Positions 1 through 7,418 of a stretch of DNA of 15,813 nt are shown here, piece after piece; positions within the stretch are counted from its first letter, which is position 1; every line of letters begins with the position of its first letter. The notes beneath the pieces are model-generated. The model was not told the origin of the DNA and did no database searches. It saw nothing but the letters and a program-made list of their open reading frames with translations. The position numbers and the translations under genes are program-made. Source of the DNA: Lysobacterales bacterium (GTDB lineage: Bacteria; Pseudomonadota; Gammaproteobacteria; Xanthomonadales; Xanthomonadaceae); the NCBI GenBank assembly GCA_015655035.1, contig JAATFS010000308.1, positions 1-15,813 of the forward strand, written 5' to 3'.

Positions 1-471
1 CATGATCAGCACCACGCCCGACACGAACAGCCAGAAGCTGAGCGAGTTCAGGAACGGAAAGGCCACATCGCGCGCGCCAATCTGCAACGGCACCACGATG
101 TTGAGCAAGCCGGTCATGAACGGCATGGCCATGAAGAAGATCATGATCACGCCGTGCGCGGTGAAGATCTGGTCGTAGTGGTGCGGTGGCAGGAAGCCCT
201 CGCTGCCACCATGCGCAACCGCCAGCTGGGCACGCATCATCACCGCATCGGCGAAGCCGCGCAGCAACATGACCAGCGCCACGACGATGTACATCACGCC
301 AATCTTCTTGTGGTCGACCGAGGTCAGCCACTCACGCCACAGCCAGCCCCACAATTTGAAATAGGTCATTGCCCCCAGGACCGCAGCGCCGCCAAGCGCG
401 ACCGCGACCAAGGTGAGCATGACGATCGGTTCCTGGTAGGGAACCGCTTCGAGCGAAAGTTTGCCCAGCAT
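1..471 (-). CDS. cyoB: Cytochrome bo3 ubiquinol oxidase subunit I, N-terminal 157 residues (cut by left edge)
   Basis: This is the heme-copper catalytic subunit of the quinol oxidase, an inner-membrane proton pump that oxidises ubiquinol and reduces oxygen. The visible 157 codons are in frame up to base 1. They include the segment RGFADAVMM followed by FLPPHHYDQIFTAHG. Counting from the ATG, Arg71, Asp75, His98 and His106 fall at the numbers known in E. coli CyoB: the first three line the quinol site and His106 is a low-spin heme ligand. The ATG overlaps the cyoA stop by one base (TGATG), so translation is probably coupled. The binuclear-centre histidines lie outside the window. cyoC and cyoD are expected beyond the left edge but are not visible. 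The identification is secure; no defect is seen in the part present. Confidence 0.97.
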   Translation of the reverse strand, partial: MLGKLSLEAVPYQEPIVMLTLVAVALGGAAVLGAMTYFKLWGWLWREWLTSVDHKKIGVMYIVVALVMLLRGFADAVMMRAQLAVAHGGSEGFLPPHHYDQIFTAHGVIMIFFMAMPFMTGLLNIVVPLQIGARDVAFPFLNSLSFWLFVSGVVLIM

Positions 472-1412
472 CACTTGTCTCCAGAGGTGCACATGGCAAC
501 CGGCTCCGCGCCCGTCGCCTGATGGTCTTCGTGGCCTTCCATGCGGTGGCCCTTGCCCATCATGTATTTGTCGATCAGCGACTTGAACATGTCGCCCTGC
601 ACCGACGAGAAGTAGGTGACCGGATAGTCATGGTGATCGTTGCGGTTGGCCGACAGCGCCTGGTACTCGGCGGCCTGCAACGACTGCGGCGAGGCCTTGA
701 CCTTGGCCACCCAGGCGTCGAACCCGGCCTGGTCGGTCGTGGCATGCGCGATGAAGTTCATCTTCGAGAAGCCATGGCCGCTGTAGTTCGCCGAGATACC
801 GGGGAACGCGCCGGCCTCGTTGGCGATCAGGTGCAGCTTGGTCTCCATGCCGGCCATCGCATAGATCTGCGTGCCCAGCTGCGGAATGAAGAACGAGTTC
901 ATCACGGTGTCGGAGGTGATCTTGAAGTTCACCGGCGTATTCACCGGGAACGCGATCTCGTTGACCGTGGCGATGCCCTGCTCCGGATAGATGAACAGCC
1001 ACTTCCAATCCATCGCCACCGCTTCGATGGTGATCGGCTTGACGTCGGACTGCAGCGGCTTGTACGGATCCAGCGCGTGCGAGGAGCGCCAAGTCAGCAC
1101 GGCCAGCACCAGGATGATCAGGCACGGGATCGACCACACGACCACTTCGATCGCGGTGGAGTGCGACCAATTCGGTTCGTAGCGGGCCTTGGTGTTCGAG
1201 GCGCGGTACTTCCAGGCAAAGACCAGGGTCATCACGATCACCGGGATGACAACCAGCAGCATCAGCACCACGGCGGTGATCAGCAGGGTTTTTTCATCCT
1301 GGCCGACTTGGCCTTTCGGATTGAGAATGGCCGAATTGCACCCTGCCAGCAGCAGAAAGGGCAACAGCAGACCTGGACGAAGTGCACGCCCGAGATGTTT
1401 CAATGGAATCAT
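471..1412 (-). CDS. cyoA: Cytochrome bo3 ubiquinol oxidase subunit II (lipoprotein)
   Basis: Subunit II of the bo3 quinol oxidase, 313 residues from the ATG chosen here. It starts with a lipoprotein signal peptide: a basic stretch, a Leu-rich core and the lipobox LLAGC, which puts the lipidated Cys at about residue 25. Two membrane helices follow, at roughly residues 42-68 and 86-108, then a periplasmic cupredoxin domain. The domain has the quinol-oxidase sequence NSFFIPQLGTQIYAMAGM and SANYSGHGFSKMNF, where cytochrome c oxidases carry the Cys/His/Met ligands of CuA. CuA is therefore absent, as expected for a quinol oxidase. A TTG four codons upstream (1424) is possible, but GGA lies about 7 bases before the ATG and nothing comparable precedes the TTG. 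cyoB follows with a one-base overlap. The upstream spacer has a candidate redox-regulator palindrome. Confidence 0.97.
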   Translation of the reverse strand: MIPLKHLGRALRPGLLLPFLLLAGCNSAILNPKGQVGQDEKTLLITAVVLMLLVVIPVIVMTLVFAWKYRASNTKARYEPNWSHSTAIEVVVWSIPCLIILVLAVLTWRSSHALDPYKPLQSDVKPITIEAVAMDWKWLFIYPEQGIATVNEIAFPVNTPVNFKITSDTVMNSFFIPQLGTQIYAMAGMETKLHLIANEAGAFPGISANYSGHGFSKMNFIAHATTDQAGFDAWVAKVKASPQSLQAAEYQALSANRNDHHDYPVTYFSSVQGDMFKSLIDKYMMGKGHRMEGHEDHQATGAEPVAMCTSGDK

Positions 1413-1612
1413 CGGTCGATCCAAATACGAGGGAGCGCCAGCTACACCTGCTTCACGTCACGACGGACAAGCCCACAAGCATCGCAAGCCGTTGCGGGCG
1501 AGCGGGCTACACGGACCGAAGACACATGGCTAGCAACGCGCATTTTATTCCGTGCTGCACCTGCACGAAACCCGTAGACAATGATTCAACACAATAATTG
1601 TTCGTAGCGATG

Positions 1613-1629
1613 TGCGACATGTTGTCGCA
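1613..1629. promoter_or_regulatory. Perfect palindrome TGCGACA-TGT-TGTCGCA, candidate operator of the cyo operon
   Basis: The sequence shows a perfect 7-bp inverted repeat around a 3-bp centre, about 200 bases upstream of the cyoA ATG. Its halves match the degenerate box known for the RegA/PrrA/ActR family of redox response regulators (GCGRC ... GNCGC), which controls respiratory oxidases in several proteobacteria. That this family, or any regulator, binds here is inference. The position next to terminal-oxidase genes is what makes it attractive. Confidence 0.5.
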
Positions 1630-1746
1630 GGGCACCAACCACGGGGACCAAGCCCTGACCCGTGCAGGGAAAGTGTCGAACCGCCTGCTCGATCGCACGC
1701 CCCGGAATGCGCGGCAGCCAGTTTTTTGACGCCACACAAAGCAATC

Positions 1747-1771
1747 GGGCCGACCGTATAGCGGCCGGCCC
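1747..1771 (-). terminator. Probable terminator of the tRNA-Thr transcript
   Basis: A 10-bp stem with one mismatch (GGGCCGaCCG against CGGcCGGCCC) and a 5-base loop lies 14 bases beyond the tRNA 3' end on the minus strand. It is followed there by a modest T-rich stretch (GATTGCTTTG). The stem is strong but the T tract is weak, so it may serve as a terminator or as a 3' processing end. Confidence 0.5.
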
Positions 1772-1784
1772 AATGCCGAATCGA

Positions 1785-1860
1785 TGGTGCCGGAAATAGG
1801 AATCGAACCTACGACCTACGCATTACGAATGCGCCGCTCTACCAACTGAGCTATTCCGGC
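1785..1860 (-). tRNA. tRNA-Thr, anticodon CGT
   Basis: The 76-base minus-strand sequence folds as a full cloverleaf. It has a 7-bp acceptor stem (GCCGGAA with TTCCGGC), a D arm GCTC/GAGC with AGTTGGTA loop, an anticodon stem GCGCA/TGCGT with one G-T pair, the loop TTCGTAA, a 5-base variable loop and a T arm GTAGG/CCTAT around TTCGATT. The 3' CCA is encoded. The anticodon CGT reads the threonine codon ACG, a common codon at this GC content. It lies 36 bases downstream of the ispH stop and appears to have its own promoter (TTGACC, 18 bp, TAGAAT) ending only about 3-5 bases before the mature 5' end. Confidence 0.97.
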
Positions 1861-1870
1861 GGAGCCGCGA

Positions 1871-1900
1871 ATTCTAGGGTGTGGTGGCCCATTCGGTCAA
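1871..1900 (-). promoter_or_regulatory. Sigma-70 type promoter of the tRNA-Thr gene, overlapping the ispH stop
   Basis: On the minus strand, TTGACC (1900-1895) is followed after 18 bases by TAGAAT (1876-1871), then the GC-rich stretch TCGCGGC and a predicted start at about 1863, just before the tRNA at 1860. The -35 element lies within a perfect 12-bp palindrome, GGTCAATTGACC (1895-1906), that contains the ispH stop codon. GC-rich discriminators next to the start are typical of growth-rate and stringently controlled stable RNA promoters. That control here is inference. Confidence 0.7.
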
Positions 1901-2847
1901 TTGACCAGACGCAGGCGCAATTCCTTGGGCAGCGCGAACACCATCGACTCCGGCTCGCCCGACAGCTCCGAGACGCCGGAAGCGCCCAGTTCGTGCAGCC
2001 GGGCGATCACGCCGTCGACCAGCACCTGCGGCGCCGAGGCCCCGGCGGTGAGTCCGATCCGGCGCTTGCCGGCCACCCAGGCCGGGTTGATTTCGCTGGC
2101 ATTGTCGATCAGATAGGACTCGACGCCGTCGCGCCGGGCCAGCTCGCTGAGCCGGTTGGAGTTGGAGCTGTTGGGCGAGCCCACCACCAGCACCAGGTCG
2201 CATTCGCGAGCGAGGTCGCGCACCGCGTCCTGGCGGTTCTGGGTGGCGTAGCAGATATCGTCGTTCTTCGGCCCCTGCAACGCCGGATAGCGCTGGCGCA
2301 GCGCATCGATGATGCCGCGGGTGTCGTCTACCGACAATGTGGTCTGGGTGGTGTACGCCAGGTTCTCCGGCTGCACCACCTCCAGGGTGGAGACGTCGTC
2401 GACGTCCTCGACCAGATAGATCCGGCCGAGCCCGCGCTCGCGGCTCCACTGCCCCATCGTGCCCTCGACCTCCGGATGGCCGGCGTGCCCGATCAGCACC
2501 ACGTCACGGCCAGCGCGGCAATGCCGGGCCACCTCGAAATGGACCTTGGTCACCAGCGGACAGGTCGCGTCGAACACCTTCAGGCCGCGCCGGTCGGCTT
2601 CCTTGCGCACCGCCTGCGACACGCCGTGGGCACTGAAGATCACCGTCGCATTGTCCGGCACCTCGTCCAGTTCCTCGACGAAAATCGCGCCGCGCTCCTT
2701 CAGGTCATCGACCACGAAACGGTTGTGCACGACTTCATGGCGCACATAGATCGGCGCCCCGAGCGTCTCGATCGCGCGCTTGACGATCTCGATCGCACGA
2801 TCGACGCCGGCGCAAAAGCCACGGGGGTTGGCGAGCAGCACATCCAT
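1897..2847 (-). CDS. ispH: 4-hydroxy-3-methylbut-2-enyl diphosphate reductase (IspH/LytB)
   Basis: This iron-sulfur enzyme makes isopentenyl and dimethylallyl diphosphate from HMBPP, the last step of the MEP isoprenoid pathway in the cytoplasm. The 316-residue length is standard. The cluster-binding cysteines are present: Cys12 in NPRGFCAGVDRA, Cys96 in DATCPLVTKVH and Cys199 in DDICYATQNRQ. So are the substrate-binding residues: His41, His74 in SAHGV, His124 and Glu126 in GHAGHPEVEG, Thr169-Thr170 and the SPNSSNSNRL loop. A GGAG lies about 13 bases before the ATG, farther than ideal. It is the last gene of the ribF-ileS-lspA-ispH cluster, 61 bases after lspA. In E. coli, fkpB sits between lspA and ispH; here that gap is far too small for a gene. 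Confidence 0.97.
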   Translation of the reverse strand: MDVLLANPRGFCAGVDRAIEIVKRAIETLGAPIYVRHEVVHNRFVVDDLKERGAIFVEELDEVPDNATVIFSAHGVSQAVRKEADRRGLKVFDATCPLVTKVHFEVARHCRAGRDVVLIGHAGHPEVEGTMGQWSRERGLGRIYLVEDVDDVSTLEVVQPENLAYTTQTTLSVDDTRGIIDALRQRYPALQGPKNDDICYATQNRQDAVRDLARECDLVLVVGSPNSSNSNRLSELARRDGVESYLIDNASEINPAWVAGKRRIGLTAGASAPQVLVDGVIARLHELGASGVSELSGEPESMVFALPKELRLRLVN

Positions 2848-2908
2848 AGGGGTCTAGATACTCCAGCCTGGTACGGCAGGCCGTTTCGGCAAGGGGGTCG
2901 GCACTAGA

Positions 2909-3412
2909 TTATCCCGCTTTTGGCTTGCGCTTGCCGTCGAACAGGCTGAACAACGCAATCCCGACCGCGCCGGCGACGATCGCCGAGTCGGCGATGTTGA
3001 AGGCCGGCCAGTAATGCTCACCGACGTACCACTGAATGAAATCGATCACATGCCCATGCACCTGGCGGTCGATCACATTGCCAATCGCACCGCCGATCAC
3101 CAGCGCATACGGCAGTGCGCTGTGCCATTGCGCACGCGCGGTGCGCGACAGCCAGAACGCCAGCAGGCCGCTGATTCCCACCGCCAGCACGGTGAAGAAC
3201 CACAGCTGCCAGCCACCGGCATTGCTCAGGAAGCTGAATGCCGCGCCGGTGTTGTAGGTGCGAAACCAGTTCCAGAACCCCTCGATCACCGGCACCGGGG
3301 TGTACTCGGGCAGGCTGGACAACACCCAGGCCTTGCTCCACTGGTCCAGGCCGACGATGGCGGCCGACAGCAGCAGCCAGATCAACGCATTGGGTTTGGG
3401 GGTCGCAGTCAT
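2909..3412 (-). CDS. lspA: Lipoprotein signal peptidase (signal peptidase II)
   Basis: An inner-membrane aspartic peptidase that cleaves the signal peptide of prolipoproteins after lipidation of the +1 Cys. At 167 residues it has the usual size and four hydrophobic segments. Conserved blocks are visible: GLDQWSKAW, TYNTGAAFSFL, GGAIGNVIDR, HGHVIDFI and PAFNIADSAI. By comparison with Pseudomonas LspA the catalytic aspartates are Asp124 (in HVID) and Asp142 (in NIAD). AAGGTG lies 8 bases before the ATG, a good ribosome binding site that supports this start. It sits between ileS and ispH, but a hairpin-rich repeat of about 120 bases separates it from ileS. CyoA, with its lipobox, is a plausible substrate within this window. 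Confidence 0.97.
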   Translation of the reverse strand: MTATPKPNALIWLLLSAAIVGLDQWSKAWVLSSLPEYTPVPVIEGFWNWFRTYNTGAAFSFLSNAGGWQLWFFTVLAVGISGLLAFWLSRTARAQWHSALPYALVIGGAIGNVIDRQVHGHVIDFIQWYVGEHYWPAFNIADSAIVAGAVGIALFSLFDGKRKPKAG

Positions 3413-3430
3413 GACGTAGTCACCTTAGCT

Positions 3431-3557
3431 GTTCCTTCTCCCGCCGCGCGGGAGAAGGTGCCCGAAGGGCGGATGAGGGCGGATGGGAAACGGCGGATGC
3501 ACCAGACAGCCCGTATCCGGCGCTGTGCGCCCCCTTCTCCCACGAACGGGAGCAGGA
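3431..3557. repeat. Intergenic palindromic repeat array between ileS and lspA
   Basis: Four hairpins lie within about 125 bases. One is a perfect 11-bp stem, CCTTCTCCCGC/GCGGGAGAAGG, with a 3-base loop (3434-3458). The second is GCCC-GAA-GGGC (3460-3470). The third is GGCGC-TGT-GCGCC (3519-3531). The fourth is CCTTCTCCC/GGGAGCAGG with one mismatch and a 6-base loop (3533-3556), a second copy of the first core. Three near-direct copies of GGCGGATG start at about 3468, 3478 and 3492. It has the form of the REP-like dispersed repeats I associate with Xanthomonas intergenic regions. It lies inside the presumed ribF-ileS-lspA-ispH transcript, ending 5 bases from the ileS stop, where it could attenuate or stabilise the message. 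Confidence 0.65.
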
Positions 3558-3561
3558 ATGG

Positions 3562-6393
3562 CTAGAACCAGCGGCGATCCTCGCCCGGCCCCTCGATATT
3601 GCTCGCGCAGCGGCTGCAGAGTTCCGGGTGCTTCGGATCGGCGCCGATGTCGGCGCGGTGATGCCAGCAACGCACACACTTGGCCTTGGTGGTGGGCTGC
3701 GCACTGACGAAGATATCGTCGGTACTGGCCGGCGTGACCGTGACATCGCCGCTGATGAACAGGAAGCGCAGCTCCTCGGCCAGCGGTTGCCAGCGCGCGG
3801 CGCTGGCGGCATCGACGGCGACCGTGATCTCCGCTTCCAGCGCCGCGCCGATCACGCCGTTGGCGCGCATCGGCTCCAGCACCTTGGCCACCTGCTCGCG
3901 CATGCCCAGCAGCACGTCGAAATCACCGGCCGACAGGGCCGCGTCCGCCGGCAACGGCGCCAGCCCCTCGTACCAGGTAGTGAACAGCACGTTGGCCCGG
4001 CGCTCGCCGGGCAGATAGCCCCACAGCTCCTCGGCGGTGAACGTGAGCACTGGCGCGATCCAGCGCACGAAGGCTTCGGCCACGTGGTACATCGCGCTCT
4101 GCGCCGAACGCCGGCCGCGCGAATCCTCGGCCATCGTGTACAGCCGGTCCTTGGTCACGTCCAGGTACAGCGAGCCCAGGTCCACGCTGCAGAAATTCAG
4201 CAGCGCCTGCACGATCTCGGCGAAGTCGTAGCGCTCGTAGGCGGCCTTGATCTTCTCCTGCAACTCGAACGCGCGATGCACGATCCAGCGGTCCAGCACC
4301 ACCATTTCCGCCAGCGGCACCAGGTTGGACGCCGGATCGAAGCCGTGCAGGTTACCGAGCAGGAAGCGCGCGGTGTTGCGCAACCGGCGGTAGGCATCGG
4401 CATTGCGCTTGAGGATCTCCTGCGACAGCGACATCTCGTTGCTGTAGTCGGCCGAGCCGATCCACAGGCGCAGGATGTCGGCGCCCAGCGTTTTCATGAT
4501 GTCCTGCGGCTCGATCCCGTTGCCCAGCGACTTGGACATCTTGCGGCCGTGCTCGTCCACGGTGAAGCCGTGGGTCAGGCATTGCCGGTACGGCGCGGCC
4601 TTGTCCATCGCCACGCCGGTCAGCAGCGAGGACTGGAACCAGCCACGGTGCTGGTCGGAGCCTTCCAGGTACAGGTCGGCCGGCTTGGGCAGGCCGCGAT
4701 CGGCCAGCACCGCCTCGTGGGTGACGCCGGAATCGAACCAGACGTCGAGGATGTCGGTGATCTTGTCGTAGTCGGCCGCCTCGTCACCCAGCAGCTCGGT
4801 GGCATCCAGGGTGTACCAGACATCGATGCCGTCCTGCTCCACCCGGTCGGCGACCTGGCGCAGCAGCTCGGTGCTGCGCGGGTGCGGCTCGCCGGTTTCG
4901 CGGTGGACGAACAATGCGATCGGTACGCCCCAGGTGCGCTGGCGCGAGATGGTCCAGTCCGGACGCCCGTCCACCATGCCGGCGATGCGGGCCTTGCCCC
5001 AGGCCGGATACCAATGCACGGTCTCGATCGCGGCCAGCGCGTCGGCGCGCAGATTGGCCTGCTCCATCGAGATGAACCACTGCGGCGTGGCGCGGAATGC
5101 GATCGGCGTCTTGTGCCGCCAGCAGTGCGGGTAGCTGTGCTCGACCTTGGCATTGGCCAGCAGCGCCCCGCTGTCGCGCAATGCCTCGATGATCACGTCG
5201 TTGGCCTTCCAGATATGCAGGCCGGCCAGCACCGTGTCGCCCAGCGGCGGCGTCGACGGCAGGTACACGCCGCGACCGTCGATCGGATTGATCTGCGCGG
5301 CGATGTAGCGTTCAAGAATGCCGTACTGCTTGGAGACCTGGTAATCCTCCTGGCCATGGCCGGGCGCGGTGTGCACCGCGCCGGTACCGTCGTCGTCGGA
5401 CACGTGCTCGCCGAGCAACAGCGGGATGTCGCGTCCGGCATAGGCCGGGTGCGCCAGCAGCAGGAGTTCCAGCGCCGCGCCCTTGGCATGGCCGTGCACC
5501 ACGGTGTCGGCGACGCCGTAACGCTGCAATGCCTTGTCCGCCAACGCGGCTGCCAGCACCAGCCAGCGCGGCTGGCCCGCATGCGCCGGGCCTTCGACCA
5601 GGACGTAGTCCAGTTCGGCCCCCAGCGTCACCGCCAGCGAGGCGGGAATCGTCCACGGCGTGGTGGTCCAGATCGGCACCGCCACCTCGATGCCCGCCGG
5701 CAGCTGCACGCCGAACTTGGCGGCCAGCGCCGCGCCATCGCGCGCGACGTAGGCGATGTCCACCGTCGGCGAGACCTTGTCGGCGTATTCGATCTCGGCC
5801 TCGGCCAGCGCCGAGCCGCAATCGAAACACCAGTGCACCGGCTTGACGCCACGGGTCAGGTGGCCGTTGTCGACGACCTTGGCCAGCGCGCGCAGCTCAT
5901 TGGCCTCGAAGCGGAAGTCCAGCGTCTTGTACGGGTTGTCCCAATCGCCGACCACGCCCAGGCGCTTGAAATCGCGCCGTTGCAGATCGACCTGCTCCTG
6001 CGCGTATTCGCGGCACTTCTGCCGGAACTGCGCTGCATCCAGCTTGACCCCGACCTTGCCGTATTTCTTCTCGATCGCGATCTCGATCGGCAGGCCATGG
6101 CAATCCCAGCCCGGGATATACGGCGCATCGAAGCCGGCCAGGTACCTGGACTTGACGATGATGTCCTTGAGGATCTTGTTGACCGCATGGCCCAGGTGGA
6201 TCTGGCCATTGGCGTACGGCGGGCCATCGTGCAGCACGAACAGCGGGCGCCCCTTTGCGTTGGCGCGCAGCTGCGCATACAGCCCCTCGCTCTCCCAGCG
6301 GGCCAGCGTGGCCGGCTCGCGCTTGGGCAGGTCGCCGCGCATCGGGAACTCCGTGGCCGGCAGGTGGAGGGTGGCTTTGTAGTCCTGGCTCAC
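3562..6393 (-). CDS. ileS: Isoleucyl-tRNA synthetase, class I, zinc-binding
   Basis: This cytoplasmic enzyme charges tRNA-Ile and edits misactivated valine. At 943 residues it is the usual bacterial size. The class I signatures are HLGH (residues 66-69, within DGPPYANGQIHLGHAVNK) and KMSKS (618-622). The editing domain starts near WTTTPWTIPASLA, and WFDSGVTHEA belongs to the catalytic core. The C-terminal zinc knuckle has Cys906, Cys909, Cys926 and Cys929 (CVRC...CSRC), as in E. coli-type IleS. The start is GTG, overlapping the ribF stop as GTGA, with only a weak ribosome binding site upstream, so translation is probably coupled to ribF. A very long open frame on the opposite strand is a GC-bias shadow. 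Confidence 0.98.
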   Translation of the reverse strand: MSQDYKATLHLPATEFPMRGDLPKREPATLARWESEGLYAQLRANAKGRPLFVLHDGPPYANGQIHLGHAVNKILKDIIVKSRYLAGFDAPYIPGWDCHGLPIEIAIEKKYGKVGVKLDAAQFRQKCREYAQEQVDLQRRDFKRLGVVGDWDNPYKTLDFRFEANELRALAKVVDNGHLTRGVKPVHWCFDCGSALAEAEIEYADKVSPTVDIAYVARDGAALAAKFGVQLPAGIEVAVPIWTTTPWTIPASLAVTLGAELDYVLVEGPAHAGQPRWLVLAAALADKALQRYGVADTVVHGHAKGAALELLLLAHPAYAGRDIPLLLGEHVSDDDGTGAVHTAPGHGQEDYQVSKQYGILERYIAAQINPIDGRGVYLPSTPPLGDTVLAGLHIWKANDVIIEALRDSGALLANAKVEHSYPHCWRHKTPIAFRATPQWFISMEQANLRADALAAIETVHWYPAWGKARIAGMVDGRPDWTISRQRTWGVPIALFVHRETGEPHPRSTELLRQVADRVEQDGIDVWYTLDATELLGDEAADYDKITDILDVWFDSGVTHEAVLADRGLPKPADLYLEGSDQHRGWFQSSLLTGVAMDKAAPYRQCLTHGFTVDEHGRKMSKSLGNGIEPQDIMKTLGADILRLWIGSADYSNEMSLSQEILKRNADAYRRLRNTARFLLGNLHGFDPASNLVPLAEMVVLDRWIVHRAFELQEKIKAAYERYDFAEIVQALLNFCSVDLGSLYLDVTKDRLYTMAEDSRGRRSAQSAMYHVAEAFVRWIAPVLTFTAEELWGYLPGERRANVLFTTWYEGLAPLPADAALSAGDFDVLLGMREQVAKVLEPMRANGVIGAALEAEITVAVDAASAARWQPLAEELRFLFISGDVTVTPASTDDIFVSAQPTTKAKCVRCWHHRADIGADPKHPELCSRCASNIEGPGEDRRWF

Positions 6394-7337
6394 GCAGTGG
6401 CTCGCAGTCGTTGTTCGGAGAGAATGCGACGCGCATCAGTGGCGTCGCGATGCATCTGCTCGGTCAGCGCCGGCAGATCTGAGAATTTTTCTTCGTCGCG
6501 CAGCTTGGCGACGAATTCCACTTCGATATGGCGCCCATAGAGGTCGCCCTGGTAATCGAACAGGTGAGCTTCCAGCAGCGGCTCGACCCCGGCCACGGTC
6601 GGCCGGGTGCCGAAGCTGGATACCGATGGCCAGGGCTGCTCGAACACGCCATGTACCCAGGTCGCGTAGATACCCGACAACGCCGGGGTATGCGGGAACC
6701 GCAGGTTGGCGGTCGGGAAGCCAAGGGTCCGCCCGAGCTGCTTGCCGCGCACCACCCGGCCACCGATCGCATACGGCCGTCCCAACAGCTCGGTGGCGTG
6801 CTCGAACTGCCCGGCCATCAGCAACTCACGCACGCGGGTACTGGAAATTCGCTCGCCGCGCAGGTGCACCGGCTCGATCTCGGCGGCGACGAATCCGGCC
6901 TGCGCGCCCAGCCGGCGCAGCAGCTCGATATCACCGGCACGGCGGTGGCCGAAGCGGAACTCCGGGCCGATCCAGACCTCGCGCGCACACAAGCGCTGCA
7001 CCAGCGCCTGCTGCACGAAATCCTCGGCAGTCATCGCCGACAAGCGCCCGTCGAAACGGATCAGGCCGACGCTGTCGGCGCCGAAGCGGCGCAGCCCTTC
7101 GGTCTTGGCGCGCACCAGCGTCAGCCGCGGCGGTGGTTCGGCGCGAGCGAAGAACTCGCGCGGCAATGGCTCGAAGCTCACCGCCACTGCTGCCACCTCC
7201 AGCGCGCTCGCGCGCTCGACCGCATGCCGCACCAGCGCCCGGTGACCCAGGTGCAGGCCATCGAAGGCGCCGATGCAGACCACACTTCCGTGCGGGAACA
7301 AGGCCCCGCCTTCGACGTTTCTAAAAAGCCTGCTCAT
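6390..7337 (-). CDS. ribF: Bifunctional riboflavin kinase / FAD synthetase
   Basis: It converts riboflavin to FMN and then FAD in the cytoplasm. The 315 residues show the FMN adenylyltransferase domain first (about 1-180): the nucleotide-binding GAFDGLHLGH with HLGH at residues 29-32, and ISSTRVREL at 164-172. The riboflavin kinase domain follows (about 185-308) with GRTLGFPTANL (202-212) and GTRPTV (243-248). The ATG has AGGGA directly against it, which is too close for an ideal ribosome binding site; no better start is visible and the N-terminal SRLFRNVEGG looks family-typical. It is the first gene of the cluster and overlaps ileS by four bases (GTGA). A candidate promoter (TATACT) lies in the 77-base gap after murJ. 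Confidence 0.96.
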   Translation of the reverse strand: MSRLFRNVEGGALFPHGSVVCIGAFDGLHLGHRALVRHAVERASALEVAAVAVSFEPLPREFFARAEPPPRLTLVRAKTEGLRRFGADSVGLIRFDGRLSAMTAEDFVQQALVQRLCAREVWIGPEFRFGHRRAGDIELLRRLGAQAGFVAAEIEPVHLRGERISSTRVRELLMAGQFEHATELLGRPYAIGGRVVRGKQLGRTLGFPTANLRFPHTPALSGIYATWVHGVFEQPWPSVSSFGTRPTVAGVEPLLEAHLFDYQGDLYGRHIEVEFVAKLRDEEKFSDLPALTEQMHRDATDARRILSEQRLRATA

Positions 7338-7352
7338 TCCCTAATCGGATAT

Positions 7353-7368
7353 CCGGCCCGATGGCCGG
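7353..7368. other. Leader hairpin before ribF
   Basis: The perfect stem CCGGCC-CGAT-GGCCGG lies 16-31 bases upstream of the ribF ATG, next to the palindrome CGGATATCCG (7346-7355). It falls in the presumed leader of the ribF-ileS-lspA-ispH message. It is too small for an FMN riboswitch, and there is no T tract on the minus strand, so it is not a clear terminator for murJ. Confidence 0.5.
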
Positions 7369-7391
7369 CTCATTGCGACATGTAGCCACCA

Positions 7392-7418
7392 AGTATAGCC
7401 GCGCAATTCCCGGTTCAA
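7392..7418 (-). promoter_or_regulatory. Candidate promoter for ribF-ileS-lspA-ispH
   Basis: TATACT on the minus strand (7397-7392) is a good -10. The -35 is less clear: TTGAAC (7418-7413) has only a 15-base spacer, and CATTGA has the usual 17. Its place between the murJ stop and the ribF start fits a promoter for the cluster, with a leader of roughly 50 bases. Confidence 0.4.

Larger units (their letters stand above)
1413..1784. other. Spacer of 372 bases between cyoA and the tRNA gene: cyo control region
   Basis: I see no credible gene here; the small open frames lack start signals and family resemblance. It holds the presumed cyo operon promoter on the minus strand. Two weak minus-strand candidates are visible. 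One has TAAAAT (1547-1542) with a poor TTTCGT 17 bases upstream. The other has TATTGT (1596-1591) with TGTCGC 17 bases upstream, and that -35 lies inside the 17-bp palindrome at 1613-1629. A second small palindrome, ACAATAATTGT, lies at 1591-1601. The stretch around 1541-1625 is AT-richer than its surroundings. The tRNA terminator hairpin occupies 1747-1771. Confidence 0.6.

Noticed and set aside
1545..1773. Small open frames in the cyoA-tRNA spacer
   Set aside because: No ribosome binding sites, no conserved features, and they cover promoter-like AT-rich sequence and the tRNA terminator.
3628..6540. A 970-codon open frame on the plus strand opposite ileS
   Set aside because: It is an antisense shadow caused by strong third-position GC in ileS. 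Its product is a low-complexity mix of Arg, His, Gln, Ala and Val with no recognisable domain, while ileS is intact.
7338..7414. FMN riboswitch before ribF
   Set aside because: The gap is only 77 bases and has none of the conserved RFN element blocks; only small palindromes are present.
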